From a virus, in the IMG/VR virus record IMGVR_UViG_3300046003_002627, positions 1-32,098 of that record: a stretch of 32,098 nt of DNA; one strand, 5' to 3'. Made by a program: the position numbers and the translations under genes. The notes below the pieces were generated by a model. It was not told the DNA's origin and made no database searches. It saw only the letters and a program-made list of their open reading frames with translations. Shown piece by piece: positions 5,741 to 13,684 of this stretch; the stretch's first letter is position 1; the number at the start of each line of letters is the position of its first letter.

Positions 5741-5776
5741 AAAGCCCTTGCAGAAATGTGAGGGCTTTGTTTATTT
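5741..5776. terminator. Bidirectional hairpin terminator between convergent operons
   Basis: AAAGCCCT (5741-5748) and AGGGCTTT (5761-5768) form a perfect 8-bp stem with a 12-nt loop. On the plus strand it is followed by GTTTATTT, a usable U-rich tail. On the minus strand the tail (ACCTTATAA) is poorer. It lies exactly where the rightward lysis block and the long leftward operon meet. Confidence 0.8.
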
Positions 5777-5938
5777 GTCATCCATTCCCAAAAAAACTAA
5801 TATCGCACAAACCATAGGCACTTGTTTCAACCGTTCTATTAACGATTTGTATTCACGTTCTTGAACGTAATACCAATATACAATACCAATTATTACTATT
5901 GATAATAGTGCTATAAGCAATACCATTTCCTTACTCAT
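5771..5938 (-). CDS. Small single-TM protein, 55 aa
   Basis: An ATG at 5938 opens a 55-aa frame (MSKEMVLLIALLSIVIIGIV...) with one strong membrane segment at about residues 5-23, then WYYVQEREYKSLIERLKQ as a cytoplasmic or periplasmic helix and a moderately hydrophobic C-terminus (VCAILVFLGM). The start overlaps the stop of the preceding two-TM protein gene by 8 nt, so the two are probably translated together. It is the last gene of the long leftward operon, and its stop lies beside the terminator. A holin-like or lysis-accessory role is possible but unproven. Confidence 0.65.
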   Translation of the reverse strand: MSKEMVLLIALLSIVIIGIVYWYYVQEREYKSLIERLKQVPMVCAILVFLGMDDK

Positions 5939-6137
5939 TCTTGTTTTTCTTTGCTACTCTGTAAGATGCCCACATTGATACTATCAATGCACCTAATTTA
6001 GCACCATCGTAAATCGTGTCGTAGATGCCCACTAAATTCATATTGCCAAACCAATCGGATGTCCACACTCCTGCCTGAATGATAACCGATGTAATGATGA
6101 CTAATATGCTATTGTCGGGGTGTTGGTGATGTATCAT
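5931..6137 (-). CDS. Small two-TM protein, holin-like, 68 aa
   Basis: A 68-aa protein with a His-rich N-terminus (MIHHQHPDN), a hydrophobic segment at about 10-24 (SILVIITSVIIQAGV), an amphipathic linker and a second hydrophobic segment at about 48-59 (GALIVSMWASY), ending in a Lys/Asn/Glu tail. Its ATG overlaps the preceding stop (ATGA at 6134-6137), and it overlaps the next small membrane-protein gene. The topology is that of a small holin or antiholin, possibly acting together with the separate holin candidate on the plus strand. Confidence 0.65.
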   Translation of the reverse strand: MIHHQHPDNSILVIITSVIIQAGVWTSDWFGNMNLVGIYDTIYDGAKLGALIVSMWASYRVAKKNKNE

Positions 6138-6442
6138 AAAGGGAATGTTGGTAAAGTTTCTAAAAATTCAACTGCGGTTTCTTCATTAGGATTCAAGGCT
6201 ACATAATTAGCCACTAACTTGCAAGTGGTAATCCACCAATCAATAATACTTTGTGCTTCTGCTCCATAATCAACATCGTTTACCCACATTGAAACTTCTC
6301 CGATTGATAGATAGTCATGCTCAGTTAATATAGCTTGCAATCGCTCATTATGGATTTTGTTTGTTGGGCTATCGTATGTTAATTCGGTATCAATATACCA
6401 CGATTTGCGACCATCGCCTTGTTGTTTGAATTTTATAGTCAT
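6134..6442 (-). CDS. Hypothetical protein after the fibre gene, 102 aa
   Basis: The frame extends to 6484, but the ATG at 6442 (MTIKFKQQGDGRKSWYIDTE) with leader AATAAACACT lies 5 nt after the stop of the fibre-like gene and is the better start, giving 102 aa. It has a beta-strand N-terminus, then a helical, Trp-rich part (EAQSIIDWWITTCKLVANYV) and an acidic C-terminus. Small genes directly downstream of a fibre gene often encode fibre chaperones or attachment accessories; no motif confirms that here. Confidence 0.65.
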   Translation of the reverse strand: MTIKFKQQGDGRKSWYIDTELTYDSPTNKIHNERLQAILTEHDYLSIGEVSMWVNDVDYGAEAQSIIDWWITTCKLVANYVALNPNEETAVEFLETLPTFPL

Positions 6443-6447
6443 AGTGT

Positions 6448-8364
6448 TTATTTTGTTACTGAAATTATACCCCCAAATACCCAATCAGATGGGTTTGTTC
6501 CCCATGCTGGAGTTAGTATTTTTAAAGTCCAATCATCAGTTGTGTTAACTGAAATTGATAAGGCTGTAATTAATGTTTTTAATGTTGTGTTTGCCCCGAA
6601 ATCAGATGTAAATGTGCCTATTAGATTGTCTGTTGATGTGGTTACATTTCTAAGGTAAATAGTAACTGTTTGATTACTGCCATTAAGTGTTTGAGATAGC
6701 GCAAAGGAAAACTTTTCAACTGTTCCTGCATCGGTAAATTTAAAAGCTCTAAACGCTGCTGTGGTGTTAGGTGTCCAAGGCTGTATTCCAAAATGATAAC
6801 TTGTGCTGTCTAAAGGGGAGGTTATGATTGTTCCCATAACTGCAAACGCTACGGTGTCTTTTTTAGCGTTTATTTGCGTTTGAATGTCACTACCTGTTAC
6901 ACCCTTAACCAATGCCAGCTCCGTTAAACTTGGATAGGTTGCAGTATTTAAAGATTTAATGCGTTTGCCTCCATCAAAACTTGCAATGGTTGAAGCAGTT
7001 TCATCTGTTATTGACACGCTACCTGCTGCAACCTCAATAGCATCACCGCTGCCACTTGATTTAGTTACTTTGATTCCTGCCCCAGCACCGCCTTTGGTAA
7101 TAATTATTGGGGTATCGTTACCACTTCCAATCGCAAATGTATTTTCGCCTGTAAATGTTTGGTCGTTGGCAAGGTAGGCATCACCACCACCGCTTGCTGC
7201 CGCCCAACTCGGTGCAAGTGTAGTTCCGTTTGATTGTAATACTTGCCCTGCTGTACCGTTGGCTAATCTTGTCGGCACACCCGAAGTCCCTCCGTAGATA
7301 ATGTCACCGCCCGTTGTCATTGGGTTAGCAACAATATCACTCAACATTGCAAATGTGTCATTTGTTGGTTTATATGGTAAATTAAACGAAACAGGAGTTG
7401 TAAGTGTTGTAGATGTTATTGATGCTACACCTCCCAATGTATTTGTAATATCAATAGTGTCATGCTTAATAGTTATACTTTCACTTGCTCCATTGTCAAC
7501 AGTAATTCCGTTTGTTGTTGTAGCACCTGCAGTTGTTACTTGTTGGAGGTCGGGAACGTTTGCTCTTAAAATCCAAGTGCCAGTTGCAGCAACGGTGCAT
7601 TCATAAGTATCACCATTATCTAATGTCCATAATGAGCCATCTTGATAGCCTAATGTTACATCATCACTTGTTGTTGGTGCGGTTGAAAAATTATACAAAG
7701 ATTGTCTAATAGTGTTGCCTGAACTGCCCATCACATACAACCGACCATTCTCCCACTTCAATTCATAGCCAGCACCACATATTTGAGCAATGCCTTTTAA
7801 CCCTCCAAGTCCCGCATCAATAGTTCCCTCTCTTAACCTTGATGAGTTTGCAAACAACAAACCTTGTGTGGCATCGAATTCAATATCGTTGGCTCCTGAA
7901 GTGTTACCTAATATTAAAGTATCTGATAATGTTTGTGCACTGCTTACAATAGGCGAAAACACATCGGTAGTGATGTCGTATGTGCCTATTTCGCCAGTTG
8001 TGGCATCGATACCAAATGAATATAAATTTATATTACTTTCCGCAATCACTAATAATGTTATCGTGCTTCCAACTGCATCGTTTATTCTGTAAAACTTACC
8101 ACCAACCGCCAAGTTAGCAGTCAATTCGGTAATCAAATCTGTTCTTGAAATTTCCTCATCGTAATAACTTGAGAATATTTCTAATGTTGGGCCTACACCA
8201 ACATATCCATTCGCTTGGTCTTTGTCGCTTAGTATATTCGGGCTGCTATCAAGTAAGTTTACAAACCTATCTTGAGCGTTTTGGCCCGTTATAAAGTTGA
8301 TTAAATTGTTGTAGATATTACTTACAATATCTGTGAGCATGTTTGCCCTATTCTTTTGTGCCAT
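6448..8364 (-). CDS. Tail fibre / receptor-binding-like protein, 638 aa
   Basis: A 638-aa protein with a helical N-terminus (about 1-70), a long region of Gly/Ser/Thr/Asn-rich beta strands, and the phage-fibre linker MTTGGDIIYGGTSG (about 346) followed by GTAGQVLQSNGTTLAPSW, a pattern very common in phage tail-fibre and tip proteins. A Gly-rich spacer (AASGGGDAYLANDQTF) and a C-terminal jelly-roll-like beta region follow. It probably forms a trimeric virion fibre that contacts the host surface. It is the last large gene of the structural operon, 3 nt after the tail-tube-like paralogs. There is no nearby reverse transcriptase, so no diversification system. Confidence 0.8.
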   Translation of the reverse strand: MAQKNRANMLTDIVSNIYNNLINFITGQNAQDRFVNLLDSSPNILSDKDQANGYVGVGPTLEIFSSYYDEEISRTDLITELTANLAVGGKFYRINDAVGSTITLLVIAESNINLYSFGIDATTGEIGTYDITTDVFSPIVSSAQTLSDTLILGNTSGANDIEFDATQGLLFANSSRLREGTIDAGLGGLKGIAQICGAGYELKWENGRLYVMGSSGNTIRQSLYNFSTAPTTSDDVTLGYQDGSLWTLDNGDTYECTVAATGTWILRANVPDLQQVTTAGATTTNGITVDNGASESITIKHDTIDITNTLGGVASITSTTLTTPVSFNLPYKPTNDTFAMLSDIVANPMTTGGDIIYGGTSGVPTRLANGTAGQVLQSNGTTLAPSWAAASGGGDAYLANDQTFTGENTFAIGSGNDTPIIITKGGAGAGIKVTKSSGSGDAIEVAAGSVSITDETASTIASFDGGKRIKSLNTATYPSLTELALVKGVTGSDIQTQINAKKDTVAFAVMGTIITSPLDSTSYHFGIQPWTPNTTAAFRAFKFTDAGTVEKFSFALSQTLNGSNQTVTIYLRNVTTSTDNLIGTFTSDFGANTTLKTLITALSISVNTTDDWTLKILTPAWGTNPSDWVFGGIISVTK

Positions 8365-8366
8365 GT

Positions 8367-8981
8367 CTAAGGTATATCAAAGGATTCATCAAAACTATTA
8401 TCGAAACTTGCACCATACACCACCGATGGGGCGCAAACAAATACGCCATCTGGAATGCTAAACTCCAATGGCATCTTATCGTGTATCCACTTGTAATTTA
8501 ATACAAAGTTTACCTCATCCTTTAATGAATTTGCAACGGGATTTGTTGCAATCAATGTGCCTGGTCTTTGTGAAATTCGCATCAATGTTTCAGAGCAAAA
8601 CGCTAAGTAAAAGTTTCGGCTTCCCGTAATCGAATTGTAATGCGGTAAGTTACTAACGTAATCGGGGTCTTTATAATTTACTTCAAAGTTATAGGCAATC
8701 AATGTTTCATCTGACCAACCAAAGCCACGCCCAACAATAGGGCTGCCACCATTATACTCGCCATGTGTTTGTGGCAACACTATAATCAAACCTCCACTTA
8801 TGCCCGTTTGCCAAATCAATGCCGATTCAGGATCGGTCATTAACTGTTGGTAAAATGTTTTATGTATCAAAGCCACCGAACGAACGCGTGCAAGCTCAAT
8901 GCTTGTGCACCCACCGCTTCCGCTTGTTCCGCAAGCAAAATGACTCTCAATAGTATTACAATTTGATGGATAGAATGCCAT
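8367..8981 (-). CDS. Candidate tail tube protein paralog B, 204 aa
   Basis: The 204-aa protein aligns by eye over its whole length with the upstream 180-aa product: shared starts MA(F/Y)YPS-C, ELSRVR/IELARVR, GA-IIV-PET-GE(F/Y)(D/N)GG, YKDP(D/N)YV, HYNS(I/V)-GSRNF, and IA(I/P)-LK-E. It adds a Ser/Gly/Cys insert near residue 20 and a C-terminal SFDNSFDESFDIP tail. Its place after capsid, connector and neck genes suits a major tail (tube) protein or a virion decoration; this assignment rests on position and abundance logic, not on a recognised motif. It could be a minor variant or tail-end protein. Confidence 0.7.
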   Translation of the reverse strand: MAFYPSNCNTIESHFACGTSGSGGCTSIELARVRSVALIHKTFYQQLMTDPESALIWQTGISGGLIIVLPQTHGEYNGGSPIVGRGFGWSDETLIAYNFEVNYKDPDYVSNLPHYNSITGSRNFYLAFCSETLMRISQRPGTLIATNPVANSLKDEVNFVLNYKWIHDKMPLEFSIPDGVFVCAPSVVYGASFDNSFDESFDIP

Positions 8982-8998
8982 TATTTTAAAGTATTAAA

Positions 8999-9026
8999 GG
9001 CGGCCACCTTACGGGGTGTTACCGCC
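8999..9026 (-). promoter_or_regulatory. GC-rich hairpin between the two paralogous tail genes
   Basis: GGCGG (8999-9003) pairs with CCGCC (9022-9026), and CACC (9005-9008) pairs with GGTG (9015-9018), making a compact hairpin in an otherwise AT-rich 50-nt gap. On the minus strand it is followed by TTTAATACTTT, a poor U-run. It could be a partial terminator or an RNA-stability element that sets the ratio of paralog A to paralog B. Confidence 0.55.
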
Positions 9027-9031
9027 AATGA

Positions 9032-9574
9032 TTAAACTACGTAACAAGTAAACAAGTTATTTGGAATAGCCGATTCTTCAGGGAAGTTATCAGATGTCCA
9101 CTTAACTTCTACATCCCAAGTGCGCTCAACTTTTAAATCGTTTGCGATTGGATTCTTTGGTACGATTGTGCAAGGCTCATCACTGATGGCAAGCACTGTT
9201 TCTGATCTAAATGCTACGTGAAAATTACGTGAGCCCTTAACGCTATTGTAATGGTTACGATTACCTACATAGTTAGGGTCTTTAAATGACAATAAGAAAG
9301 TGTAAGAATTTAAACTTTCCTCAGTATCGCCATAACCTTGGCCCATGTTAGGTGTTCCACCATCAAATTCACCTTGTGTTTCAGGGTAAACAATGATTGC
9401 GCCTGATGCTATGCCCGCATTCCACAACGCTTCATCTTCGAAGTCAGTTGATAATGTTGGGTAATAGCTTTTATTTATAAATGCAGTTCCTCTAACGCGA
9501 GATAACTCAACGCCGCAAGTACCACAACTGTGGGCGGTAATGTTTTCATCACAACCCGATGGATAATATGCCAT
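9032..9574 (-). CDS. Candidate major tail tube protein paralog A, 180 aa
   Basis: A 180-aa protein without membrane segments, predicted beta-rich, beginning MAYYPSGCDENITAHSCGTCG. It is the paralog of the next gene (see motifs there). The position (capsid, connector, neck, terminator-like, then this) matches that of the major tail protein in siphophages, and the size is normal for a tube subunit. It precedes a stable hairpin, which may favour its production over paralog B. No characteristic tube motif is visible, so the name is inferred from context. Confidence 0.7.
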   Translation of the reverse strand: MAYYPSGCDENITAHSCGTCGVELSRVRGTAFINKSYYPTLSTDFEDEALWNAGIASGAIIVYPETQGEFDGGTPNMGQGYGDTEESLNSYTFLLSFKDPNYVGNRNHYNSVKGSRNFHVAFRSETVLAISDEPCTIVPKNPIANDLKVERTWDVEVKWTSDNFPEESAIPNNLFTCYVV

Positions 9575-9586
9575 GATTATTTATTT

Positions 9587-10138
9587 TTAGCACTCACAGA
9601 TGACTGTGCAGCCTCTGCGATATGATTGTTTGATTTCGTATCGAACTGCAAGCAGTCCATGGTTTAGACCGACTCTCACATCGGGTATTGAACATTCCTC
9701 GCGAAACACTAAAGTTGAATTCATTTCGGTTTCCGTTAACTCGAATGTGCAATCAAATACGTTAATGCTCTCACACACTAATTTACTTAACACACTTGGA
9801 ATAGCCGAAACAAATATATCCTTAATTGTTTGCGATGTCAATGTTTTATTTGCATAAATGACAAGTGTAACTGGTGTTGTTTCCTCCACCTTATCCATCT
9901 TGTCACCAAAATTGTTTTCAATTACTGTTAAACGTGATGACTCGCTGCGATGATACCAACTAATTTCGTATTGATCTTGCAATAAACAGTTAGTTACTTC
10001 GCCATTAATGTTGATGCCAGGATAACGCTTCTCGCCATCATAGTAAAACTCAGCAAGTCCAAACGCCTTGTTAGGTGTTAATGGTAACGCTGCGATTATA
10101 GCGTTGTCAATTTCGGTTATTACTTGCTTTAAATTCAT
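9587..10138 (-). CDS. Candidate tail terminator / head-tail joining protein, 183 aa
   Basis: The 183-aa protein starts with an amphipathic helix (MNLKQVITEIDNAIIAALPL) and continues as mixed alpha/beta, ending in a Cys-rich tail (RRGCTVICEC). It lies directly after a gp10/gpG-like neck gene (ATGA overlap at 10135-10138) and before the tail-tube candidates, the usual site of the tail terminator protein that caps the tube. An N-terminal helix followed by a beta sheet agrees with that fold class, but sequence motifs are not diagnostic. Confidence 0.6.
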   Translation of the reverse strand: MNLKQVITEIDNAIIAALPLTPNKAFGLAEFYYDGEKRYPGININGEVTNCLLQDQYEISWYHRSESSRLTVIENNFGDKMDKVEETTPVTLVIYANKTLTSQTIKDIFVSAIPSVLSKLVCESINVFDCTFELTETEMNSTLVFREECSIPDVRVGLNHGLLAVRYEIKQSYRRGCTVICEC

Positions 10139-10575
10139 TTGTTCATAATTAATAAAGCGGTTTCTTGCGCAACGATTTGAGTCATCTCGCGTTCACGTTC
10201 TGTTAACTGCCAAATGTCACCATACTTCTCAGTTAAGTGACCGATTATCTCTTCATTTGCGGGCGATGTGTTGCCTATTGTATAACCTTTCTCTGTGGCT
10301 TTTACTGTGTACCCATTTTCAAGTTGGCGCGTTAACGATATAATTACCTTAGTGCTTGTGCCTCTATTCTCACGCTCACGAATCTTTAAATAACTATTGC
10401 TATAAGTTCCGATTGCTGCACCGCTTGAATTCTTTCCCTCTACGTGTATTCTATAACGCAATTCAGGCTCTATTGCAACTGCCGCAGCCCTTGAAACCGT
10501 TTCGGGGTTTCCAAGTTCGCGAAACTTTGCAAGGATATTGCCTACTACAAATGGTATGTTAGAGGTTATGTCCAT
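10135..10575 (-). CDS. Neck / virion morphogenesis-like protein, 146 aa
   Basis: A 146-aa protein with an N-terminal helix (ILAKFRELGNPETVSRAAAVAIEPELRYRIHVEG) typical of HK97 gp10-like or Mu gpG-like neck proteins, a basic middle with a TRQLENGYTVKATEKGYTIG beta hairpin, and a C-terminal helix containing HLTEKYGDIWQLTERE. In those families the residues ending in a helix with LTEKYG/I...LT belong to the tail-completion fold. Coupled by TAATG to the connector gene upstream. Likely a tail completion or neck component. Confidence 0.65.
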   Translation of the reverse strand: MDITSNIPFVVGNILAKFRELGNPETVSRAAAVAIEPELRYRIHVEGKNSSGAAIGTYSNSYLKIRERENRGTSTKVIISLTRQLENGYTVKATEKGYTIGNTSPANEEIIGHLTEKYGDIWQLTEREREMTQIVAQETALLIMNK

Positions 10576-11597
10576 TAAGGTAGCTGAGTAAACACTTGTA
10601 CTTGACTATTGCACTCTAAACATGCATCACATTCTAATTTAATCCCGCCTAAAGCATTCTTAATTGCTTCCTCATAACGTGTGGTGTAAAGTGCTAACAA
10701 CTCGTTAGCCTCCTCACGTTTAACCGTTGTATAGAAGTTTGTTCTTTCCGAATATAAACGCTCGGTCATAAACTCGATGCCTAATGCATACCAATACGCC
10801 TCAGCAAACAGCATTCTATTTGAACAAACCGCAGAATCATAACTGCATCCAAGCGTTAACAATACTTGTAATGAATCAGCAATGGTGTTATATGATAATG
10901 TTCCGTTTGCACTTGAGTTTGATGACACAAAGCCATTGATTTGACCGCATGTTCCGCAGTCATAATAAGCACTGAAGCAACTTGCAAAAAACGTATCTGA
11001 ATCGGTAGTTGAATAAGTAACACCGTTAATGTTTGTGTCTAAAAAACCGATGGCCAAAATAGCACAATCGAATTGTTTTAGTATAGAGAATTCATTCCAA
11101 CCATTAACCATATTAGCAACGGTTAAAGTCTTAGTGAATAGTACTTCCTTAGATAAGTAATTAAAAAACTTTACATCAATTGTCGTTGCAGTTGTTGTTG
11201 CCGACTTGTAAAATCTTATTTTGTCAACCGTTGTTGTTTGCAATGGGCTAATCTTCCAATTGTCTACAAGTGTATAAGCCGAATTTATAACGATGCCCTT
11301 GAATAAATCGTTACTTGTTGAGGGTAACTCATCATCGCCAAACACATCGACTGTCCTACGCACTCTTTTAATATCGTAACGGGTTGACATATACGATATA
11401 ATTTGATTCTTCATTCGCGCCTCAGCACGTTCATTGATAGCATTCCATACGCCAATATAGTTTTGTTGCTCACTATTGGCTACTTGCTCAAATGATTTTA
11501 GGGAAATGCCAGGCAGGCTGTTTAAAGAATAAACAGCCTGCGGCACCTCTGTAATTGAGCAACCGTTGAGTTTTACGATTCCGTCAAAACAACTCAT
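10575..11597 (-). CDS. Head-tail connector-like protein with an inserted beta domain, 340 aa
   Basis: N-terminal helices (about 28-72, with FEQVANSEQQNYIGVWNAIN and RAEARMKNQIISYM) and C-terminal helices (about 245-320) resemble a gp6-like head-tail connector split by a beta-sandwich insert (about 95-205). The C-terminal part is rich in Cys (DCGTCG, GCSYDSAVC, CDACLEC). It lies directly after the capsid gene, the usual connector position, and is larger than typical connectors because of the insert, which could be exposed on the neck. Assigned from position and architecture. Confidence 0.6.
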   Translation of the reverse strand: MSCFDGIVKLNGCSITEVPQAVYSLNSLPGISLKSFEQVANSEQQNYIGVWNAINERAEARMKNQIISYMSTRYDIKRVRRTVDVFGDDELPSTSNDLFKGIVINSAYTLVDNWKISPLQTTTVDKIRFYKSATTTATTIDVKFFNYLSKEVLFTKTLTVANMVNGWNEFSILKQFDCAILAIGFLDTNINGVTYSTTDSDTFFASCFSAYYDCGTCGQINGFVSSNSSANGTLSYNTIADSLQVLLTLGCSYDSAVCSNRMLFAEAYWYALGIEFMTERLYSERTNFYTTVKREEANELLALYTTRYEEAIKNALGGIKLECDACLECNSQVQVFTQLP

Positions 11598-11599
11598 TT

Positions 11600-12712
11600 T
11601 TAAGAGTTAGTTGCGGTGTAACGTAAACTTCCATTGTTGCCAGTTAATCTGTCAGATGCTAAGTAAGCATCACTTGGCACTTGCCATAATGCAAATCTCT
11701 TAGACATAATCAAAGAATAACCTGCTCCAAGTGTTGCAGACTCATAACCAACTGTGGTTTCAGTAGGGCAGTCAATTTCTCTTAATTGGAAATCGATGTT
11801 CAACATGCCTAATGTTCCCTCACTTCCTGGCATTTCAAATGGCAATGCCATGTTCCAGAATGTAGATAAACCAAGTTGTTGCGCTCTGAATCCTTTGTAA
11901 CGGTCTAATTCAACCATTCCAAATGTTCCTGGCATCAATACTGCAAACTGGTCTGCTCCCCAAGATGTACCTGAATAGATATCATGATAGTAATCAATGT
12001 TACCCGCAGCGGCCGCGTTGTTTAACGTAGCGTATTGAGTCATCATTGGATTTAAAGATTGAACGTATGCAGAATCAACTAAACCACTTCCAACAACGAT
12101 TGGTCTACCTTGACCCTCATTGCTTCTGTAATCAGTTAATACTTTTGTCCAACCCTCAGAGAAACTGTTAACTGTAGAGTCATTGTTGAAGTTAACGGTA
12201 ACTGCAGTATTTGCGCCCGTAACGACATTCTTACCCCAAGTAACTTGACCTAACAATGTTTGGTCAATCTTACCAACAAAACCATTCATTGCAGCCATTA
12301 AGCCTGCTAAGTGCTCTTGCATAAATGGAGTTGGTGCACCACCTATTGATACAGTTGCAGAAGCCTCATCGCAGTAACGTGCGATAGTTGCTTGGTCGAA
12401 GTGTAATCCGAACTTTACGATTGAAGTTGTATCAATAGTAATTTCATCATACGCTTGTACTAAGTCAATATCACAGTTGTCAGCAGTTGACATTTGTGCT
12501 GGTGTTGTACGTTGGTAGTATTTCAATCTCAAATCTTTAATGTGGCCCGCAGTGTTTGCAAGTTGTAAAGAGTCAGCGATTGGTGTCGCGTTTGCGCCCT
12601 TTTCTAAGGCTGCGCGTAAAAATCCCGTAGGAGTAATCTTATGTTCTGGTGCGTTTTGTCCAATCACATATTTCATGTGTTGTAACATCGCGGGGCAATA
12701 ACCTAATGCCAT
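11600..12712 (-). CDS. Major capsid protein, 370 aa
   Basis: A 370-aa soluble protein without membrane segments, Ala/Gly/Thr-rich, located between a scaffold-like gene and the connector. It has a long N-terminal part, a central helix-rich section (AGLMAAMNGFVGKIDQTLLGQ, about 143-163), a GRPIVVGSGLVDSAYVQSL segment and a C-terminal sheet (GAGYSLIMSKRFALWQVPSD). Length and layout fit an HK97-fold major capsid protein of a Bacteroidota phage. There is no visible protease gene, so the precursor may not be processed, or the neighbouring scaffold has that role. Confidence 0.8.
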   Translation of the reverse strand: MALGYCPAMLQHMKYVIGQNAPEHKITPTGFLRAALEKGANATPIADSLQLANTAGHIKDLRLKYYQRTTPAQMSTADNCDIDLVQAYDEITIDTTSIVKFGLHFDQATIARYCDEASATVSIGGAPTPFMQEHLAGLMAAMNGFVGKIDQTLLGQVTWGKNVVTGANTAVTVNFNNDSTVNSFSEGWTKVLTDYRSNEGQGRPIVVGSGLVDSAYVQSLNPMMTQYATLNNAAAAGNIDYYHDIYSGTSWGADQFAVLMPGTFGMVELDRYKGFRAQQLGLSTFWNMALPFEMPGSEGTLGMLNIDFQLREIDCPTETTVGYESATLGAGYSLIMSKRFALWQVPSDAYLASDRLTGNNGSLRYTATNS

Positions 12713-12725
12713 GATTTTTTAGTGT

Positions 12726-13604
12726 TTATTTCTGCCCGAAACCTTGCAATGCGATTTCTAAGTCGCTTAAAGCGTTGGCTGCCGCGGCAGATGGTTTAGA
12801 TGAGCTTTGTGGGCTCTGTGGCGACTTAGGTGGCATACCGCCTCCGTTGTCAGATACTTTCAAAAACTTATTGTCGGCCAAGGCCATATCTGTGAGAGTG
12901 TCAAGGTCGAGTTCCTTTCCGTTGTCAAAGATAAGCATTTTATCATCATCTTTTGCAACTAATTTTAATTTTCCATCAATTTTTTTTATGGCAGCACTTT
13001 TCTCGGCAAGTTTCTTATTCAAAAACTCACGCGCAATCTTACTTTCAACATCCAAACCAAACTGCCCGGGCAACTTTTTAGATGAAATGATGCGATTAAT
13101 CTCCATCTCTGTAAACTCGCCATCATACTTAGCAACAATCGCATCAATAGCACTTTGCTTTTCGTTTGCGGCATCCGTTGCAGCCTTTGATAGTTGTGCG
13201 CTTAGTTCGTTAATCTTACGTTCAAGTTCTGCCTTATCGCCTTTGCCATCAACTTGCTTTGATTTCAATTCAGCAATCTTCTTAATTGCAACCTCAACTT
13301 TGTTATAGGTGTTAGGGTCATCAGTAATCAGTTTGATAGTGTCATCATCAGCACCGTTGTCCTTTAACCACGTTGAAACTTTATTGTTAAACGGATCAAG
13401 TGCCTCGGCTTTAAAATGTTTCTTAATGTCGATGTTATTCTTGGCCTCATTAGCACTCATAAGAGTTGTCAATGATTGGTCCACCTCATCAGGTATTTCA
13501 GCAACAAGTTCTTTGATGCCTATAAGTTGTCTATATGTTTCAGAGTTAAGGTCAAAACCCGCTTTAGTAAGTAATTTTTTAATTGTATCAGCTAATATTG
13601 CCAT
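12726..13604 (-). CDS. Capsid scaffolding protein, 292 aa
   Basis: The protein is highly charged and helical: a folded N-terminal part (about 1-110), a long coiled coil (about 125-165, ELERKINELSAQLSKAATDA), a second helical part to about 250 and a Pro/Ser/Gly-rich linker (GGGMPPKSPQSPQ) before a short C-terminal helix (LSDLEIALQGFG). Coiled coil, Pro-rich linker and a C-terminal helix immediately upstream of the capsid gene are the hallmarks of phage scaffolding proteins, whose C-terminal helix binds the capsid shell. No serine-protease motif is evident. Confidence 0.78.
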   Translation of the reverse strand: MAILADTIKKLLTKAGFDLNSETYRQLIGIKELVAEIPDEVDQSLTTLMSANEAKNNIDIKKHFKAEALDPFNNKVSTWLKDNGADDDTIKLITDDPNTYNKVEVAIKKIAELKSKQVDGKGDKAELERKINELSAQLSKAATDAANEKQSAIDAIVAKYDGEFTEMEINRIISSKKLPGQFGLDVESKIAREFLNKKLAEKSAAIKKIDGKLKLVAKDDDKMLIFDNGKELDLDTLTDMALADNKFLKVSDNGGGMPPKSPQSPQSSSKPSAAAANALSDLEIALQGFGQK

Positions 13605-13627
13605 TTTGTTTATGTTTTAAATTATAA

Positions 13628-13684
13628 TTAACGTGAGCCACCACATCCTTTGCAGCCGCCTTTAGGTTTAGTTTGCTTTGCCAT
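13628..13684 (-). CDS. 18-residue Cys/Gly/Lys microprotein
   Basis: ATG at 13684 and TAA at 13628-13630 enclose 18 codons: MAKQTKPKGGCKGCGGSR. The ATG overlaps the stop of the 114-aa gene as TAATG, the coupling used elsewhere in this operon, and the scaffold gene follows 24 nt later. The peptide is very basic with a CKGC pair, so it could bind metal, RNA or DNA. The coupled start and compact spacing favour a real gene, but at this length chance cannot be excluded. Confidence 0.45.
   Translation of the reverse strand: MAKQTKPKGGCKGCGGSR

Noticed and set aside
5721-5867. Plus-strand ORF of 48 aa after the spanin-like gene
   Set aside because: It runs through the terminator hairpin and across the antisense of the 55-aa membrane gene; no motif or supporting leader.
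6448-8364. Diversity-generating retroelement target in the fibre gene
   Set aside because: No reverse transcriptase gene or template/variable repeat pair was seen in the window.
12775-13620. Plus-strand ORFs inside the scaffold gene
   Set aside because: Antisense shadows of the coiled-coil gene; Ser/Leu/Ala-rich without a motif.
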